Shown in pieces: positions 33,991-44,999 of a stretch of 64,000 bases of DNA. The DNA comes from Tetracladium setigerum (taxonomy: Eukaryota > Ascomycota > Leotiomycetes > Helotiales), in NCBI GenBank assembly GCA_031472005.1, contig PZJY01000001.1, positions 4,092,001-4,156,000 on the forward strand. The letters are read 5' to 3'. How positions within the stretch are numbered: position 1 is the first letter of the stretch; the number at the start of each line of letters is the position of its first letter. The translations under genes and the position numbers were made by a program. The notes under the pieces are model-generated. The model was not told the origin of the DNA, searched no databases, and was given only the letters and a program-made list of their open reading frames with translations.

Positions 33991-36167
33991 ATGGCATCGG
34001 AACAAGGAGGACTTTCGACAGAGCTTCCGGTATTCAGTGCGAGTATATCTCCACCTGCCGCCACCATCCCATCCACGACGGAAAGCAGTACGACCAACAT
34101 ATCTCCCGAACCAACGAGGACAAAGTCTCTGAAGAGGTCTCGTCCCGAACCATCTTACAGCCCTCCCAACTCGAGTCCAGTCGCAAACGCTGGGCTCAAA
34201 GGTCGCTCGCCTTCCCCCCATTCACCTCGATTCAAGAGCAAATTATCTTCGGCATACTACGCACCTCCGCTCACTGGTGCGGCGGCAATGGAAGACGAGC
34301 GTCGGAGACAGGAAGTAAATAAGAGGAGACAAGTAGCATCGGTGTCGGAGAATCCAGGACACAGGGCCATGTCTTCTTTGATGGCGGTGGGAGTAAGCAA
34401 GCCGAGCGATGCGCCAGAGGTCACCAAATCGACAAGCGAAGGATTGTCGATAGCTGCCAATGCCATCCCAGTACCATCTATGCACTACGAAGACAAAGCA
34501 TTGAGCAGTCCTACGAGTGCGGTCAGCAATGCTGGTTCGGCTCTTCCCGCGCAAACCGCAACTGCGAGTCCGACCTTCGTTGCGAGCCCTTCAGCGATGA
34601 ATAGCGCCGAACCCGAAGCGAGAGATGCGAACCAGCGACAAGAAAACGCCGCAGGTCATCTGCAGCCTCAGCAAAATGAACAGGCTTCGAATCGTGCGCT
34701 TACATTCCCTGGGAACCTACTTGCCCAAGCAGATCCAGCGCGGGGACCGGCCAGAGGCATGAGTCTCCCAATGCCAGGACAGCAACTTGCGCCGAGATCT
34801 CCCTCGCAGAAGAAACACAAATGTCCATATTGTGAAACGGAATTCACGCGACACCACAATCTCAAAAGTCATCTATTGACGCATAGTCAGGAAAAACCTT
34901 ATGTGTGCCAGACATGTCAGATGAGATTCCGACGATTACATGATCTCAAGCGCCATATGAAATTGCATACAGGAGAACGACCGCACATCTGTCCAAAGTG
35001 TGATCGCAAATTCGCGCGTGGGATGCGCTTGCTCGTCACAGCAAAGGCCAAGGTGGCTGTGCGGGACGAAGGGGCAGTGTAGGAAGTTTTGGAGCGGATG
35101 AAAACTATGATGGGTCAAATGCGGGTGACGGCGAGGAGGGAATGGAAGGGGTCGCGTATACGAATGGAAATCCCAACGAGGTCGAGATGGCCGAAGGAGA
35201 CCCTCGTCGACTCAGTCTACCCAGTATCAAGGCTCAACACGTCCAGGGTCAAGGAAGCTCTGATAACTATGCACAGTCACGGGTTCCCAGCTCTTATCCT
35301 CCAGTTGGCCATAGACCAAGTCAGCCACTTTACCTGCATCCACCGGGAAGGGATAGAGCCGCATCTAACAGTTCTGGCAGCTCGCCGAGAATACAGAATA
35401 ACCTGGTCGGAGGTCATGCACCGAGTAACAGCATGTCCTCGGTGTCTGGTGGCCCTTCGATCTTCTCCCAGACAAACATGACCGAAAGCCCCAAACCATT
35501 AAGTCCATCGGCAATGCAAACGCATCAACTTGGTCATGATCCTGCCTCTATCAACAGACAACGTTCGCCTAGCTTGACAACACAGTTCCAACAGCAACAG
35601 TTCGGTCGACATCAATCTGGAAGAGGATCACCGGTAATGTCACTTCCATCTCCTCATACTTCACAAGGACCCAAACTCCCCGGTCTCGCGGGTCTGGCGC
35701 CACCTGATCCACGATATACTCTCCAGACCCAGAGTTCACAAAATCCCGCCAACGGATCACACCCTGTGCAACTAAGCCAACAAAATCCAAACGCAACATC
35801 ACCCAGCACGATGTTCCAACCCCCAATAGGAGGCCGAGCCGCGCAGGGAGGGGCACCCCATCACCAACCCACATCCAGCAATGACAGCAATAACCTCTTC
35901 TCCAAAGAAAACGGCCTGATATCATATGTCTCGCAACTCGAAGAAAAGATCAAGCAACTCTCTGATCAAGTCCAATACATGGAGGGACGAGAGAGGAAGC
36001 AGGAAGAACACATCGGCCGACTATCCGAGGAAGTATACGCCCTCAGAAATCAGCTGGCCAGTCAGGGTCAGGGTCAGGGTCAGGGTCAGAGTCAGAGTCA
36101 GAGTCAGAATCAGAATCAGGCTCACCCTCATCATCATCCACAGCCAGGGAGTTCGGGGATATCATGA
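33991..36167 (+). CDS. C2H2 zinc-finger transcription factor, with a 1-nt frame break
   Basis: The N-terminal about 275 residues are Ser/Pro/Ala-rich and disordered. Three C2H2 fingers follow: C281/C284/H297/H301, C309/C312/H325/H329, and a third starting C337/C340. The third breaks after KFARG, where the frame runs off into a stop at 35082. Moving by one base at the G run 35020-35022 gives D-A-L-A-R-H-S-K, the expected rest of the finger, and continues openly to the stop at 36167. A run of four G instead of three would make one 725-residue protein. After the fingers come a Gln/Ser/Pro-rich region, a coiled coil (about residues 645-690, QLEEKIKQLSDQVQYMEG) and a GQ/SQ/NQ repeat tail. It is probably a nuclear DNA-binding regulator. 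The target is unknown. Sequencing error is likelier than a real pseudogene, since both halves look well kept. Confidence 0.85.
36062..36122 (+). repeat. Hexanucleotide (GGTCAG)n-type coding repeat
   Basis: About ten 6-bp units, GTCAGG grading into GTCAGA and ATCAGA, encode alternating Gly-Gln, Ser-Gln and Asn-Gln near the C terminus of the zinc-finger protein. This is a likely length-variable site. Confidence 0.85.
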
Positions 36168-37990
36168 CCAATAATATAATTTTGTGTTTTGGTCGAAAGA
36201 AAAATGAAATGGGTTGCAAAACATTACGATTTTGAAGTACCCAGTATTGTTTGATGGAAATTTAAACATGGATGAGGGGGAAGCGGAAGCGGGGGAATCT
36301 TTTCTGGCGTTTTTTTTTTTTTTTTACAATATCATTCGTTTCATTCTCATCTCTCTCAATGCATGGAGTTCGGTATATAAAATCATTTTGATCGAACGAT
36401 ATAGACTTGGGAACGATTTTTTTATTCTTCTTCCATGTCATTAAAGGAGGAAGCTGGAGGGATGTGTTATTTGTATGGTAGTTGATGGATGGATGGATGG
36501 ATGAGAGACATGGAGCGATGGAAGGGGGTGGGGGCGTTTGTTTTTTTATACTTGGAGAATTGGTATGGATTGGAATTTTGGGGTGGGAGAGAAGGATGGA
36601 CGACGAGGGAGGGGAAAGAGGAGAATGAGCATTGAAATGAGAATTCAGAAATGAGAAAGAAAGAAAGAAAGATACCTTCACATTTACTTGTTTTTTTTGC
36701 TCTGCTTTTTACTTTTTGCTTAAACTCCCACCAAAGGATTCAGCGTCAAAGGCAAGGTCAAAGTCACACGAGCGGAAGAAATTCTGAATCTAAACATTGG
36801 GGATACTCTTGTTTTTAGAAGCTGTTGGTCTGCCTCATGTGTTCCTTTTATATATATGTGTGTGTGTATGCCACAGTATTGTGGGTGTGTGTCTCTTTCT
36901 GGATTCCACTTTTGGAGGGAGGGGGGATTTGCAGAAGAATTTTGTTGGCAAAGGTTCTGATATGATTACGACTGGCTGTTGTTGTCTTTGGTTTTGACCT
37001 ACTTTTACCTACTTTTAACCTCCAGGCCGCTTTTTTTCTTCTTTCGCATTTCTCTTCATGTGTAGCGTGTGATTGGTTTATATATACCCGATTTTGGTGT
37101 TTCTGTTTCTTTAGTGTGATGTTCTTTTGAGTGATGTTTTTCGGTGAGGGGGGCATTTTCTTTTCCACCTCTCCTTGACTTTTATGTCATGTGTTTTGAG
37201 GTTTGGACGAACCGAAGGAAGAAATGAATGGATGTATGGATGGTATGGTGTGGCGATTGATATATGAGCCTGATTGATATATATGGCTGTGTTTCTTTCC
37301 TTTTTTTTTTCTTCGGTTTGGGGTTGGGCTGGATTGGATTGGGGAGATATTTGGACTTTGGGACTTTGGACTTGGGTGATAAGTCAGGATGAAGGAAAGA
37401 TTTCAATATGGAGGTCTGATAGAGGGCAGATGGAAAGGACAGACAGAAGGGCAGATGGAGAACAGAGAAAGAAACAAGATAGGATTGACTGAATGAATAT
37501 ATACAATTACACAGAGGCTACTTACTGTACGTGCATGTATTTGCACTTGTAGTTGTAAGAGGAAACTTTAAATCTTTTGATATATATTTTATATTTGGTA
37601 TTCATTTATTTGCTCATTTGTACATTCGATCGGATGTTTATGTGTGTTTGGGAGGTTTGATGTATGTGTGTACCTAGGTATGTACAAGAGGAGAGAAAGC
37701 GGGGAGGATGGTATGATATATCTGTACCTTATGTAAAAGGGAGCAAGAATTAAGATTATACCTTCTCTCCTTTCTCTTCCTATTCTCCTAAATATACTGT
37801 TTCCCCCCTTTCATCCCATATCCAGGGTTTCTCTCTCTTTCGTTTGCGAAGTGTTGACTAGTAGTGTGGTAATGTTTGTTTGTTGAGGGAGTTTTCTTGG
37901 GTTTTTATCGTATGACAAACAGTATGGTTCTTGGGGGAAATATCGGGTGAGTACCTAGATAAGAAAGGTAGGAAGATAAGTACTCAGCTT
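36168..37990. other. 3' region of the C2H2 gene, simple-sequence rich
   Basis: The region is AT- and GT-rich with a T15-like run near 36308, (GGAT)n near 36488 and GTGTGT near 36858. I see no conserved frame. It probably includes the 3' UTR of the zinc-finger gene. Confidence 0.5.
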
Positions 37991-38049
37991 GATTTAATGG
38001 TGAGAAAGAAAGTGGAGAGGAAGTCACACCTCTCCCTCCCTCCTTCCCT

Positions 38050-39060
38050 TCCTTTCCCTTCACAACCCCACCTCCCCCCCCCAAAAAACACCATATGAAA
38101 TACCACCAGTACCGATCTCCACCTCTCCCAATGCTTTATCATCCACGTTGACAACGAAGATATGTCTGCCAACGCCGAGCTGCTTCATTGCGTGGAATGC
38201 CTCTAGATATCAACCAAGGTTCCTATTTCACGAGCTTCCAGGCATTGTCATTGTTCGTGTTGGCTCCTTGGAAGTGGAGAAGTCGAAATACTCTTCGTTC
38301 AACCTGCCACAGAGCTTCATTACAAAGATAGATGCAGTCTCTACGGACCTCCTCGAGTTCACATCGCACGCCTTCCTTGATGCGAAGGGTCACTAGTTAG
38401 AGGTCTATAATTCTGATCTTTGTTACATATGTTGCTGTAGGGAAGAATAAAAGAGTCGCTGCAGGTATTAACATTGAATCATTTTTTGATTTATTCAAGT
38501 TTTATCCGCCGAAAATTCTTGCGCTGTCGACCTCTCTTTCTCTTCTCGCGATTATGGCATTGTCGAATATGTCTTTCTCTCTCATCTTCAAACTAATCAC
38601 CGTCAGCAAGCAATTAGTCGATAAAAGTATATAGAAATCTGACTCGAATTATGCGTATGGATTGATCGACCGAGTGGTTGTATTTGTATTTCGATCGACG
38701 ATACCATTCTTCTCTCTGGAGGCGGACGCCAGCCTCATCCTCCATGAAGAAAGCACACTTGTTGATTGCGGTATGAACAACTTCTCTGAGTGCTAGCGCT
38801 AGAGTAGTGACCATGATATGTGCAGATTGTAGCGTATCAATCATCAAGCTCTTGACGAGGGCCTTGACCTCAACGAGAGTAATGGATGAGTTATCTGGAT
38901 TCTCTGCCACGCGTCTCATAGCATTGCGCAGTGGCGTGTATGTAGTGGTCTTTTCCTTCAAATATCGTACCATCATGGCCTGGTGCAGATAGACGTTTTG
39001 GCAGGCACTACTGAACCGAGGGTCACCCTTCTTGCGATACTCACGTCCTCACTCAGTTCG
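38050..39060 (-). pseudogene. Decayed coding relic, possibly helicase-like
   Basis: On the minus strand, 39040-38614 reads as one frame containing ALVKSLMIDTLQSAHIMVTT and FFMEDEAGVRLQREEW. The order of an LxxAHIMVTTL-like strand and a DEAG box recalls Upf1-like superfamily 1 helicases common in fungi. Further on, 38396-38060 has another protein-like frame (KQLGVGRHIFVVNVDDKALG) interrupted by two TGA codons, each one C-to-T step from CGA. No start, P-loop or full domain remains. I read it as a fragment of a dead gene. The helicase assignment rests on one box and is weak. Confidence 0.4.
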
Positions 39061-39662
39061 CGGAAATTGACGTGACAGAGTCGATGCATTCATCGGGGAC
39101 GACGATTCCTTTTGGCATTCGCAGGGACTGCTAGTGCCGTGCCAAATGTAAAGAGTTTTTCATTATATAGACTATCTCTCTCTCTCCACTAGAGACTTTT
39201 AGGAAAGAAGGGGGAAAGTGAAAGAGAAGGCCCGAAGGTGAACGGATACATGAGGGTGGAACAGAACTGGACACAAATCAGGTAAGACCAAATCAAACAA
39301 TCAGAAAAGTGAGACGACGCACAGGTAGATATCTAGGTAATAAAGCTTCTCTAGAGAAGGTAGGAAGGCAGGTAAGGTAGATTGTAGGAAGGTAAAAAAA
39401 TCCCAAGGGGTATCATATAAAAATTCTCGACTAATCCAAAATACATCTCTCCACATCCACATCCACATCCAAATCATCATCTCCATCCTGCCAACCATCC
39501 ACACGACACATAATTGAACTAAACAAGCCAAGTATGTACATAAAGAGCGCTATAAACTCCATATTTTTTTTAATCAAACCCTCCCTTCAACACCAACCAA
39601 ACAGTCCAGATGACTGAGCAGATGACTTTCTCCTTCATCTTCTCCTTCTTCTACTACTCAGA
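39061..39662. other. Spacer downstream of palF
   Basis: There is no supported gene in these 600 bp. It should contain the palF 3' UTR. A CT-rich patch lies at 39171-39190 and GGTAGG-like words at 39355-39385. Confidence 0.5.
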
Positions 39663-42236
39663 TTACCGCTCATATCTCGGCAAGCTCTCACCATGTCTAT
39701 GAGCCGCGACCCCAGCTCTCAAATAGTCTTCCTCATCAATAACCGGAGCAGTAGCGCCCTCATCTCGCCTCATCGCTCTGGAGCTCCCCTCCCCAGCGTT
39801 ATCGCCATCTCCATCATCCGGAATATCCGACGGTGCACTCGCCTCAGCCAACAATCTTCTGCGCTCAAGTTCCTGTTTATCGTCTGAAGAACTCGCACCC
39901 ATATCTTGCGGCGGTGCCGAGGGCAGATGCGTTAAGTCCGAGAATGGTGGTGCAGAAGGTTGTTGTTGTTGTTGTTGTGGATGTTGTTGATTACTATGGT
40001 GGCTGAGCGTTCTCGAAGCCGTCAAGCGTGGCGGCACCGGTGTAGCCGCGTCATCACCATCACCGTAAAGATCCTCTTCTGGATGCGATGTCAGCACCGA
40101 TGGGGCAGTGGCCATTGCATCTGCTGGAGGAGATGATGAAGAGGATCCACCATTTTCCTGAGGCGGTTGACTGGGGAGAAGTCGTTCTTCTGCTCTTCGC
40201 ACGCGGTCTTTTTCTGTCAGGTGTTCGTCTGCTTGAATTTCAGGCGGAGGGACATGGATGTCTGCGTGTGAGGGCGGAGGGTGATGTTGTTGGTGGTCGG
40301 GGTATTGATGGTCGGGATATTGATGGTCAGGATAATGATGGTAGTTTTGACCGTCGTCGTAGTATTGGTCATGGTAGTTTTCATCGTAGTATTGGTATGG
40401 GTAGGGTTGGTCGTGGTGATATCCGTTTTGGTCGTACATCATGCTTGCAGGTTCTTCTTCGTAGATGGGTTCGTGAGTTGGTGGGATAGGAGTTTGTGGG
40501 TTTGGGGAGCAGGTTCGTAGTCGGACTTTTTTCGTGACGTGAAACTGTTGCCTCTTCCTCGCTTGCGAGCGCTGTCTGTGGTACCGACAGTGATGTCGAA
40601 GACACATGTGACAACACTTTTCTCTCTTCGGATATGATCAGTGTCGACAATACTCCCCCCCCAAGCTGATAGCATGTTTGTGTTTGCATCGCTTCTACCG
40701 GGAGTACCAAAGTTGTTAGGCAGTGAGAGGGTTCCAACTCTTGGGATATGTCGTTCTTGCCCAGCTAGTTTTCCACCAAGGTCTATCACAACTTCAATGT
40801 GATATTTGAAATCGATCATTTGACCGGGAACCCCGGTGATAGTTGGAAATGCATCTTCTGGAACTCGAACAGAAGCATTGACGACAGATTTGAAGGTGGT
40901 TGGGTCTACCAGAATGGGTGCGAATGTCTGTGCGAGATCTTTCCGAAACAAACTACTGGACCCAGCTGAGGTGAGAGATAAACCGCTAAGCCCAGTCTTG
41001 GATTTGGGGTAGTACTCTTCATGCTTGAGCCTTTCCGCCTCTTTTCCTTTTATGTCTACGAAGAGAGACAGCGGTGGTGCAGAGTCTATCCTTCCTTGCC
41101 TGTAAAGTGTGATGATGATCCCGTGCATACTTTTGATTGCTTTCGTGTGCTTTATGCTTATCTTCAGAGGGAGACTTTCACCAGGTAAACAGCCAGCCTT
41201 CAAAAGTTCAATTGTTGCCGTGATCGTTTTGTCAGAAAATGGCGACTTTTCCGAAGATTGTTGACTGTCCTTCGTTGACCTTGCCGAAGTGACCGCTACC
41301 CGAAAACTTGTAGTGCTTGTGGTACTATCTGCACTATTGGCCGCACTGACGCTACTTTGTATATCGATTGGTGCATTATTTCGATGATTGTGGTGATCTG
41401 TTGAACCACACTGACTCGCTGACTCGTCGGGTAAAGGTGATCCTCCAGCCTCACCAGTTGTTTCGCTTCCAGTAGAGATCTCCTTCCCATCCTTTGATGG
41501 CTGAGAGCCATTCTCCTTGTTCTTGATTGTCCTCGCTCTCCTTGTTCGTCGCGAGATGGGCTCCAAGGATATAGTCCGGGCTTTGGAGGGAGCATTGGTC
41601 CAATATCCACCGTCTCAACGAGTGAGACTTTCTGGTCGCAAGTTGACGTGGCAGCGATCGATGTTGGACGCGTAACCGTAGATGATATCATGTATGAAAT
41701 GGTTCCTCTCTCGAACTGTGACTTGTCAGTGGTGATACCTTCAAATTCCCTCAGCCGCAAAAAAAACCTACGTCAATGCTTGTCGGCAAGCCTTTACGGG
41801 GGAACTCCAACTCGAAATTGAACTCATATACGCCGGCTTCCAACCTCCCTTCTCCACACAAGGTAACTTCGTCTTGGAATAGAGAGGCGTGGCCATTGCC
41901 AAAGTACTGTGTCTTCCTCGGGTTGCCTCCCGACGACAACCCCGCGTCAACGGGCAGCGACTCGTTCGCACCTCCGGGATGCTTGAATACTCGCACGAAT
42001 CCATGGAGGCATACGGTCAAATGCGTGATGCGTATCGGCTTCACGACTGTGAGAACGACGGCGCCGGTCACCAAGTCGCCCGGCGAGTACTGGCGATGGG
42101 GATCATTGGGGCGAATGTGGAAGTCGGTGAGGTTGCGGGCGCGCGCCCGCAAAGGCGAGGTCAATCGACTGAACAGCGAGCGACGACTCGAAGTAGAGGG
42201 CGACAGTGAGGCCGTGGGAGAGTCATTCGCGTTCAT
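39663..42236 (-). CDS. palF: PalF/Rim8 arrestin-like pH-signalling protein, with two 1-nt frame breaks
   Basis: Exon 1 is 42236-41772 (first true ATG at 42236, MNANDSPTASL). The intron is 41716-41771 and the rest runs from 41715 to 39663. The N-terminal arrestin domain includes FHIRPNDPHRQYSPGD and VVLTVVKPIRITHLTV. The C-terminal arrestin domain includes VPEDAFPTITGVPGQMIDF and IRREKSVVTCVFDI. The tail holds ERRRLLAEASAPSD and ends ESLPRYER. All are landmarks of PalF/Rim8, which couples the pH sensor PalH/Rim21 to ubiquitin and ESCRT at the plasma membrane. Frame is lost twice: at G run 41578-41580 (between PPKP and the region RTISLEP) and at G run 40504-40507 (between DYEPAP and PNPQTPIPP). 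One extra G at each would give about 839 residues. The C-terminal part is Gln-, His- and Pro-rich with repeated YPDHQ. Confidence 0.88.
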
Positions 42237-44278
42237 GCTATGAGGTTGTGATGTTGTTTGTTGCCAAGATCTTGATCGTGTTGCCAATGCCAAGTGCGTT
42301 CCGACTCGAGAGACGCAGAGAGCCGTGGAAATTGGGTTGGCAGACCATAGAGCGACCGAAGGGGGAATAAAATGACGGGGAACGGCTCTTTCGGATGGGC
42401 GGTGGCATCAACGAATTTCAAAACAAAAGCTGTGAGAGGAAGCTCCCCGTTCTTCCGGGTTCGATATTTTTGGGGGAGGTGGACGACTGGACTGGGGCTG
42501 GTGGTGGTCGTGATGTTGGTGCAGTAGTCAGAGTAAGGTTTACGATCGAAGCTGCCCAGGCTGGCTTTCAGGGTCTTTGGAGTCTTGGGTCTTGGGAGAA
42601 TAACGATCGAGGCTGGTCTGGTTCCAAGGAGGGGGCAACAGTAGTTAGGACGATGATTGATACTCCGTACAGTAGTAGAGACGGATTGAGAGAGAGTCCC
42701 ACAAAATGGTGATCGAATGAGGCAGGCCGTATGAAGCAGGAGATGCTACACGGAAGAAACAAGCATTTAGAAGAAAATATAGATTGGAGAGGAAGAGGGT
42801 GTGCCCACGGCAGGCTGAGAGATGTAGAGTACCGGTAGTATATTTCGAGAAAGTATAAGAGCAAGGGTAGAAACACACACACGCTCAGGCGGCTTGGACA
42901 CCAAAGCAGCTTTCGAGACAGACGTGGGTGGACATCCGACGTCGAACGGAGGGGCTCTAGTCTCTAATAAGGTCTAAAATACTCAACGCATCCAGTTGGA
43001 AAGACGAAGGAAATCGAGGTGGGATGAGCGTCAGAGCGCTAGCCGTTCAGGTGGCGGCGGTGGTGGATTATTCAAGGATTATTATTGATCAAGCCCCTGA
43101 GTCGGAGAGAGTCCGCAAGCGAGTTTGATATGCTACACGTTATGTGTGTTATTGTGACCAGCGGGTTTACAAGTTCACAACAACAACTCCTAGACTCCTA
43201 GACTGTGTTTCCATTCGCATGGCAAGTCAACAATAGTCAGCATGGCATGACTCTGGGGACATATCCCATCCCCCCTCCCCCCATCTATTTGTCTCCCCCT
43301 TCCAAGCCGTTTCAAAGAAGCTTGTGTTGTGTGCAACCAACTCCACCTCCAGGCTCCATCTCAGAGTTTGGTGAGTTGCAGTGGCGTAGCGCACTCTCCA
43401 TCCACAAGGCCAGTCAAAAGACAAAGCTTTGCTGCAGGAGCGCACGCTAGAACCTCATTGTGGAACGAAACTTCATCGCACACTGGTCAGTGGCATCACT
43501 GAGATGAATAGAAAGCGGATCAGGTGTGCCGTTGAAAAAGCTTCGTCCTCTTCGCCGCAGGCAACGCGTTAAAATGGGTGACCAACTCGGCCATTTCGGA
43601 TCAAAACAAACAACACGAGTCCCTCTTTCTGAACCACCTGCAGGTGACCATTTTGTTGGTGCCGTTGCTTCCATCCAATTATCTCATTCTGAGCAGGAAT
43701 AAAGAAAGAAACTTGCAACTTGAAAGGTTGAAAGGGAGGGGAAGGCGGAAAGGAAAAGACTGATGACGAAACATAAACTCGGATGGGGATTTGGACAAAA
43801 AAGCTTGTAACTTCGTGGCGCCGAGGGATGCGGGAGAAATGCTTAACTTTCTGACACCTTGCACAGAGGTTCGTTTGCATTGCATGTTGCCACAACCTCG
43901 CGATCGTATCTGCCTTGTCCAGTCGGTTAAAAGACTTTCTGCTCCGAGGATCTCATCCATAAAAAAGCCCGCTTTTATCGGGAATGAGGCATTTGAGATG
44001 ATGGATGTTGTAATTGCTGAAGAATGTCTTGATAACGTCCAATATCTGCCAGGTGTATCGACGGCATAGTACAGTACTGTACAGTACAGCCTCGCAGTAT
44101 CTTTGCAAGATAGCAAATTATGCACAGAAATAGACGGCCTCCTTGCCAATTTCTTTCTCTCGACTCAATCCTTGCTGACGGAGATCTGACAAGCAAATGA
44201 TAGAGCAGCCTCATTATCACCGATACTGATTCACCAACGACTCCACCACGTCAAAGATCCCAGTCAACCAACACCCAC
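42237..44278. other. Intergenic region upstream of palF
   Basis: The 2-kb region between palF (minus, start 42236) and the stop of the Mnd1 gene (minus) contains the palF promoter. Overlapping short frames on both strands have no motif. It includes the palindrome listed at 44069-44082. PacC-type GCCARG sites might be expected here, but I did not score them. Confidence 0.5.
44069..44082. other. Perfect 14-bp palindrome GTACAGTACTGTAC
   Basis: The sequence equals its own reverse complement and is flanked by a further half copy (AGTACAG). Related GTACAGTA words recur elsewhere in the intergenic DNA. It could be a protein-binding site or a simple repeat. Confidence 0.6.
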
Positions 44279-44999
44279 CTAGAGATCCTTCAATCCCTCA
44301 CCGGGAACGTACTCGTTGCCGCAAGCCCCGGCCATCAACTCACCAGCTTGCACTCTGTTGCCTTGAAGAATGGAGTTTGTGAGGAATGACTCCATCGCAT
44401 AAAGATTGTCAGTCCAGATGATAGCACTGGCTTTCAATCGTTTCGTCTCCACAATCTTGCATAAAACTTCATCCGGATCACTCTCGCTGTATGCCGACAA
44501 TCCCTTGTCCAATATCTGCATCTCCTTCAACAAGCCTTCGTGGGCCTCCTTCAACTTCTTCCTATCCGACCCACCATCATCCCCCTGAGCCTCATCATCA
44601 ACCTCTCTCATCGCGATTTCCTCCTCAATAAGCCTCTCCGTATCTCTAATTCCAGCATTTAATTTCTCTTCCTCGGTCCTCAGCGTGTTGAGCATATTTT
44701 CCTTCCCCTTCTTTGTATCACTCACGAAGCACCAGTACCAGTTTCCGCTTCCGATCTTCTCGACGCGAATGAGGTTCTCGTCTTGGAGGGCTTGGAGATA
44801 CTCTTTAACCTGCATGGCGTTGATGGAGGCAACAGATTGGAGCAATTTCTCGAGTTCTTTGAGGGTGTAGACGCCCATGGTTTCTTGGAACCAGTTGAGG
44901 ATTTTGGCCTGCTTCGCGGCGGGAGGAAGGTTCTTTGGCGCCTGTGAAGAAGTAAATTAGATTGTTTGTAATGATGGCAGGAGAGGGGTGGTTTACCAT
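44279..44999 (-). CDS. MND1: Meiotic nuclear division protein 1 (Mnd1)
   Basis: Exon 1 codes only for the ATG (44999-44997). A 55-nt intron (44942-44996; CTAAT branch site) follows at once, and exon 2 is 44941-44279. The product is 221 residues, close to the family norm. The spliced N terminus APKNLPPAAKQAKILNWF leads into a winged helix (GVYTLKELEKLL, KEYLQALQDENLIRVEKIGSGNWYW), a strong Mnd1 signature. A coiled coil (about 85-160) and a helical tail (TDNLYAMESFL) follow. Mnd1 pairs with Hop2 and helps Dmc1/Rad51 invade homologous DNA in meiosis. No Hop2 gene is nearby. The initiator exon means that the unspliced RNA cannot give this protein from its own ATG, so splicing controls expression. 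Confidence 0.93.

Noticed and set aside
35018..35024. Programmed ribosomal frameshifting in the C2H2 gene
   Set aside because: No slippery heptamer or stimulatory structure is seen, and the same kind of break occurs in unrelated genes.
35018..35042. A 24-nt GT...AG intron as the reason for the C2H2 frame change
   Set aside because: Far shorter than any intron in this window (minimum 48 nt) and without branch site. It would also remove conserved finger residues.
36062..36122. Hexamer array considered as a CRISPR or satellite
   Set aside because: It is an in-frame coding microsatellite (GQ/SQ/NQ) without spacers.
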